Positions 6,538 through 9,037 of a stretch of 9,037 nucleotides of DNA are shown piece after piece. The stretch spans positions 1-9,037 of the forward strand of contig CAYGRY010000093.1 in the NCBI GenBank assembly GCA_964352405.1. The letters run 5' to 3'. A model generated the notes under the pieces. It saw only the letters and a program-made list of their open reading frames with translations. It was not told the origin of the DNA and searched no databases. Each line of letters starts with the position of its first letter. The first letter of the stretch is position 1. A program made the translations under genes and the position numbers. This stretch comes from UBA4207 sp964352405. GTDB lineage: Bacteria > Bdellovibrionota > Bacteriovoracia > Bacteriovoracales > Bacteriovoracaceae.

Positions 6538-7224
6538 ATGGGCTTACTTGAACTCATTCTTCCTATTGCCATTGCAGCGGCAACACCTCAATCCAGGCCA
6601 GACACTTGTGCAATGGCTTCACTTTCGATTCATGTGCAAATTGCTCAAAGATTTTCTAGACTTCAACGAAGTTCAAAGGCATCCAAAAAATCACATCAAA
6701 CGGCTATTAAGCATAATGCGCCGATGGTTAAAAGTTTTATTGGCGGAAATAATAGAGAAGGTGCTCAACATAGTTTAAATATGTCTTTGATTCATAACGA
6801 GAAAGGTTTTTTTAAATTATATCGAATTCGAAATGAATTTAATCCGTGTAAAGAATCATGGCTATTAAAAGAGATTGAAGAAATACAAAAAAATGTACGA
6901 AATCAATGTATCAATTCTGGAAATCCATTTGCAGTAATCAAGATTGGGCGTCATGATTTTTCATCAGAAAATTTTCTAAGAGATAGTTCAGGTATCGTTT
7001 TTTCTGAAACATGCTTTCCGATGGACCAACTAGGTACATATTTTAAAAAACACCAAGTCGCAAATGCTTATGATGTAGGTCCTGAAAGACTTTGCAATGC
7101 TGCATGGAGAGGAATAACAGAATCTTGGGAAGAAATAAAGTCGTGCGCAACTCATGGCCGTTTCGTCGATATGAGAGAATGGGCTAAAGGAAACTTTGTT
7201 GAAGTTTCAGGACCTCCTAAATGA
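6538..7224 (+). CDS. Exported six-cysteine protein, tandem family member 1
   Basis: Not recognised. The 228-residue product opens with a hydrophobic stretch (MGLLELILPIAIAAA) that looks like a signal peptide without basic residues, probably cut after AAA (15). The mature part has six cysteines at 24, 104, 124, 159, 186 and 203. Spacings C104-C124 and C159-C186 equal those in both following genes. The C-terminal 60 residues (TCFP, VGPERLC, RGITESW, KSC, EWAKG) match gene 2 at about 23 of 61 positions by hand alignment. A basic, serine-rich segment (residues 38-60) is specific to this copy. The start has no Shine-Dalgarno and lies just behind TATGAT, so the mRNA is probably leaderless. The stop TGA overlaps the next start (ATGA). 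No catalytic motif is seen; three disulfides and a periplasmic or secreted role are inferred. Confidence 0.75.
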   Translation: MGLLELILPIAIAAATPQSRPDTCAMASLSIHVQIAQRFSRLQRSSKASKKSHQTAIKHNAPMVKSFIGGNNREGAQHSLNMSLIHNEKGFFKLYRIRNEFNPCKESWLLKEIEEIQKNVRNQCINSGNPFAVIKIGRHDFSSENFLRDSSGIVFSETCFPMDQLGTYFKKHQVANAYDVGPERLCNAAWRGITESWEEIKSCATHGRFVDMREWAKGNFVEVSGPPK

Positions 7225-7859
7225 AAGTAAAACTCTTTTGCATTTTACTATAAAATCAGCTCTTGTTATTTCAAGTTAGAGCTGCCCCCAGCTTATGTTC
7301 TGATCCTTCATTCGTTATCCATATAATTGTAGCTCAAGCAATTAAGGGTCATCTTGATTGCAGTAGCTGGGGACAAAAGTTAAGAGACAAGGCTTTTAAA
7401 GAATATAAGACATCACCTAATGGCAGTAAAAATGATAATCCCTTTCATCAAGAGCCTGCGATTTTTCTAGTTTATCGCTCTCTTGATCAAGTCGATTTGT
7501 GCGAAGATGATAAATTTATTAAAAAGGTTTCAGAAGTGCAAAATAACGTTCGTCGTTTTTGTGAAGCAAAAAATAATAATGTTTTAAATCAAGAAATTAT
7601 TGAGCCCGATGTTTCAAAAATATATGCTTCAGGTCTTACCTTAGATTCGACTTGCTACCCAAATACAAACATCAATAATATTTTCAGAAGATATATGACT
7701 GATGATGCTTTAAATGTTGGGCCCAAAAGAGTCTGTCAGGCAACGATGAGAGGACTTAAAGAATCATGGTCTACCATAGAAAGCTGTAATCATGATGACC
7801 AGTGGTATGACTTGGATCAATGGAGCAAGGGCACTCTTAAAAGCTACGTGTACCCATAA
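7221..7859 (+). pseudogene. Six-cysteine family member 2, signal peptide interrupted by a stop codon
   Basis: The natural start is ATG 7221. It overlaps the previous stop as ATGA, has AGGA eight bases upstream, and begins MKVKLFCILL. Codon 11 (7251-7253) is TAA. Reading on in the same frame gives NQLLLFQVRA then APSLC, so restoring one codon yields a good signal peptide cut after VRA. The remaining 198 codons (7263-7859) are intact and clearly homologous to member 1. The paired spacings C-x19-C and C-x26-C and the final C-x16-C are identical, as are motifs VGPKRVC, RGLKESW and QWSKG. Initiation at TTG 7263 would have no ribosome binding site and no signal peptide, so the product would stay in the reducing cytoplasm. 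This is a very recent nonsense mutation, a sequencing error, or readthrough. Function unknown. Confidence 0.65.
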
Positions 7860-7871
7860 ATGGCTAGTTTC

Positions 7872-7935
7872 AAAGGCAGTAATCTTGCTCTAAGTCTCAG
7901 TAATTATGTAGGAAAGTCATTTAAGCCTATGATTA
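7872..7935 (+). promoter_or_regulatory. Duplicated promoter block, copy 2 (leaderless start)
   Basis: Second copy of the block at 6471-6534. It has CTCTAA at 7888-7893, CAGTAATTATGT at 7898-7909 and TATGAT at 7928-7933, with the same internal spacings. The ATG at 7940 is exactly seven bases after the last base of TATGAT, so the first base of the codon is the predicted +1. No Shine-Dalgarno lies before it. It would let member 3 be transcribed on its own, alongside any readthrough from members 1 and 2. Confidence 0.55.
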
Positions 7936-7939
7936 ATGA

Positions 7940-8560
7940 ATGAATATTTTAATAAACGCCATTTCGTCATTCGTCATAATTTTTCATAGTGTTGGTGTTT
8001 ACGCCCAAGCGTGTGAAGAAGAGCTTCCTCCTCAGACCTATACGTATTTAAGTTATAAATTACATCAAGTCTTTGTCCACAAGACTGATGCTAGACTCAA
8101 TCGAATTCAAGATGACAAGCAAGCAAGTCTACGTAAAGAATTTGCACATGATTTAACATCTGAAATTTTTCATCGCATGAGTGATCAACTTGATCGAGTT
8201 CGCGCTGAAAACTATGAAAATAGAATACAAATTATTTATGAAGATCCATCTATTTGTGATGATGAGGAAGTTCAAGAAATTACTCATTCAATCTTGGGTG
8301 ACAAAAAAAGAATTTGTCAGAGTGATGATGTGTACGTAGCACTAGACGACCTTAAAGATACTCTCGTTGATGCTGCTCCTGAAGTGGGAGAGCTTAATCG
8401 TCGTTGTCCAAGCCCAGATGAATTGAAAGAAGAATTTCAAAAGATTCTCCCTGAAGGTGCTTTAAACTTTGATTCTAAAAAAGCCTGTTTATTAGTTCAT
8501 AAGGTCATGAAAAGAAAAACTGCAGCCTGCGTAAAAGAAGGAAGAAAAAACGCCCCGTAG
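7940..8560 (+). CDS. Exported six-cysteine protein, divergent tandem family member 3
   Basis: Not recognised. It is 206 residues with a signal peptide (MNILINAISSFVIIFHSVGVYA, cut near residue 22-24). Overall similarity to the two preceding genes is low, but the frame of cysteines is the same: C25, C106, C126, C156, C183, C197, with C106-C126 (20 apart) and C156-C183 (27 apart) exactly as in members 1 and 2. Around them, YEDPSIC, RRCPSPDELKEEF and GALNFDSKKAC align with member 2 YRSLDQVDLC, STCYPNTNINNIF and DALNVGPKRVC. The acidic, helical middle and the absence of the final D-x3-W-x-KG tail are specific to this copy. The last four codons and the stop form the left side of a transcription terminator. 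The start is probably leaderless, behind TATGAT. Likely periplasmic or secreted; function unknown. Confidence 0.75.
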   Translation: MNILINAISSFVIIFHSVGVYAQACEEELPPQTYTYLSYKLHQVFVHKTDARLNRIQDDKQASLRKEFAHDLTSEIFHRMSDQLDRVRAENYENRIQIIYEDPSICDDEEVQEITHSILGDKKRICQSDDVYVALDDLKDTLVDAAPEVGELNRRCPSPDELKEEFQKILPEGALNFDSKKACLLVHKVMKRKTAACVKEGRKNAP

Positions 8561-8568
8561 GGCGTTTT
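8547..8568. terminator. Bidirectional intrinsic terminator between convergent genes
   Basis: AAAACGCCC (8547-8555) pairs perfectly with GGGCGTTTT (8560-8568) around the loop CGTA. On the plus strand it ends in TTTT; on the minus strand it ends in TTTTTT, so it should work better for the E2 gene while also stopping the plus-strand genes. The stop codon TAG of member 3 (8558-8560) spans the loop and right arm, so the hairpin lies inside the coding end. The E2 stop is three bases away. Confidence 0.85.
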
Positions 8569-8570
8569 GA

Positions 8571-9037
8571 TTAGAATAAGCTGTTGTGATCCATATTCTC
8601 AAGGTGATGCTTAACCGAAGCTAAGAACTTACCACCAAGTTCACCATCAACTAAGCGGTGATCGTAAGTATGAGTTCCATACATCATGCTACGAATAGCG
8701 ATCATGTCATCATCCATCACCATCGCGCGCTTCTTAATAACGCCTGAAGCGAAGATACCAACTTGTGGTTGAAGAATGACTGGAGTCGCCATCAGCGTTC
8801 CAAAAGAGCCAACGTTAGTGAACGTAAACGTTCCACCCGTTAGATCATCCATCGTAAGTTTTTTGTTGCGAGCTTTCTGAGCGAGCTCATTCACCTTACG
8901 AGCGATACCAGTAATATTTAGGCTATCAGCATTTCTGATATTAGGAACAACAAGACCATTTCCAGGAACTGCAACGGCACAGCCAAGATTGATATCTTTT
9001 TTCACCACAATATTATCGCCATCAACTGAAGCGTTAA
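8571..9037 (-). CDS. 2-oxoacid dehydrogenase E2 (dihydrolipoamide acyltransferase), C-terminal part
   Basis: Catalytic domain of an E2 acyltransferase, which moves the acyl group from lipoamide to CoA in a pyruvate, 2-oxoglutarate or branched-chain dehydrogenase complex in the cytoplasm. The gene runs off the right edge. The frame stays open through 9035 (NASVDGDNIV before VKKDINLG), so the GTG near 9008 is internal and not a start. Seen: KKDINLGCAVAVP and GLVVPNIRNAD of the CoA-site region, GGTFTFTNVGSFG, and near the end the catalytic YDHRLVDG followed by ELGGKFL. The NVGSFGTLMATP and DGELGGKFL wording suggests the 2-oxoglutarate or branched-chain type more than PdhC/AceF, but the lipoyl and E1-binding parts are off-window, so no gene symbol is given. 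The terminator at 8547-8568 ends it. Confidence 0.95.
   Translation of the reverse strand, partial: NASVDGDNIVVKKDINLGCAVAVPGNGLVVPNIRNADSLNITGIARKVNELAQKARNKKLTMDDLTGGTFTFTNVGSFGTLMATPVILQPQVGIFASGVIKKRAMVMDDDMIAIRSMMYGTHTYDHRLVDGELGGKFLASVKHHLENMDHNSLF

Noticed and set aside
6528..6551. Tiny frame from ATG 6528 (MISYGLT) upstream of member 1
   Set aside because: Its ATG is inside the conserved TATGAT -10 element, so it is probably not transcribed.
6548..6778. Alternative plus frame at the start of family member 1, considered as a frameshifted N-terminus
   Set aside because: The main frame already gives a signal peptide followed by a segment resembling member 2 (C, IH, AQ, SS), so no frameshift is needed.

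Overview
The window reads as a compact stretch of a low-GC Gram-negative chromosome. Evidence for Gram-negative: a lipobox lipoprotein, several Sec signal peptides on soluble cysteine-bearing proteins, and a periplasmic/secreted endonuclease I. The mix of housekeeping genes around a block of exported hydrolases and unfamiliar exported proteins would fit a Bdellovibrio/Bacteriovorax-type bacterium, but that placement is inference and no marker here proves it.

Layout. The left edge carries a very strong minus-strand Shine-Dalgarno for a gene that starts off-window. rarA (116-1399, +) encodes the AAA+ replication-fork protein. A gene for an exported 898-residue protein follows (1480-4176, +), with a short pentapeptide-repeat section and then a long alpha-solenoid of about 31-residue repeats that alternate between two types. 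Convergent to it, on the minus strand, are a metzincin-type lipoprotein protease (4178-4981) and, upstream of that, a small four-cysteine exported protein (5028-5429). Divergent from these, on the plus strand, is secreted endonuclease I (5642-6472), followed by three tandem genes (6538-7224, 7221-7859, 7940-8560). A convergent minus-strand gene at the right edge (8571-9037, partial) encodes the catalytic C-terminus of a 2-oxoacid dehydrogenase E2 subunit. A bidirectional terminator lies between the last two genes.

Main observation. The three tandem genes form one divergent family of exported proteins that I do not recognise. All share exact cysteine spacings (C-x19-C and C-x26-C). The first and third are preceded by a duplicated 64-bp upstream block (45 of 64 bases identical, no gaps) that places TATGAT 5-6 bases before the ATG with no Shine-Dalgarno, so their mRNAs are probably leaderless. 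The second gene is instead coupled to the first by an ATGA overlap with a normal Shine-Dalgarno, but its signal peptide is broken by an in-frame TAA at codon 11. Every gene between rarA and the E2 gene (seven in a row) encodes, or once encoded, an export signal, so the block looks like a secretome island between two housekeeping genes. No RNA genes, CRISPR arrays, insertion sequences or integrases are visible, and no gene-free stretch exceeds about 210 bases.
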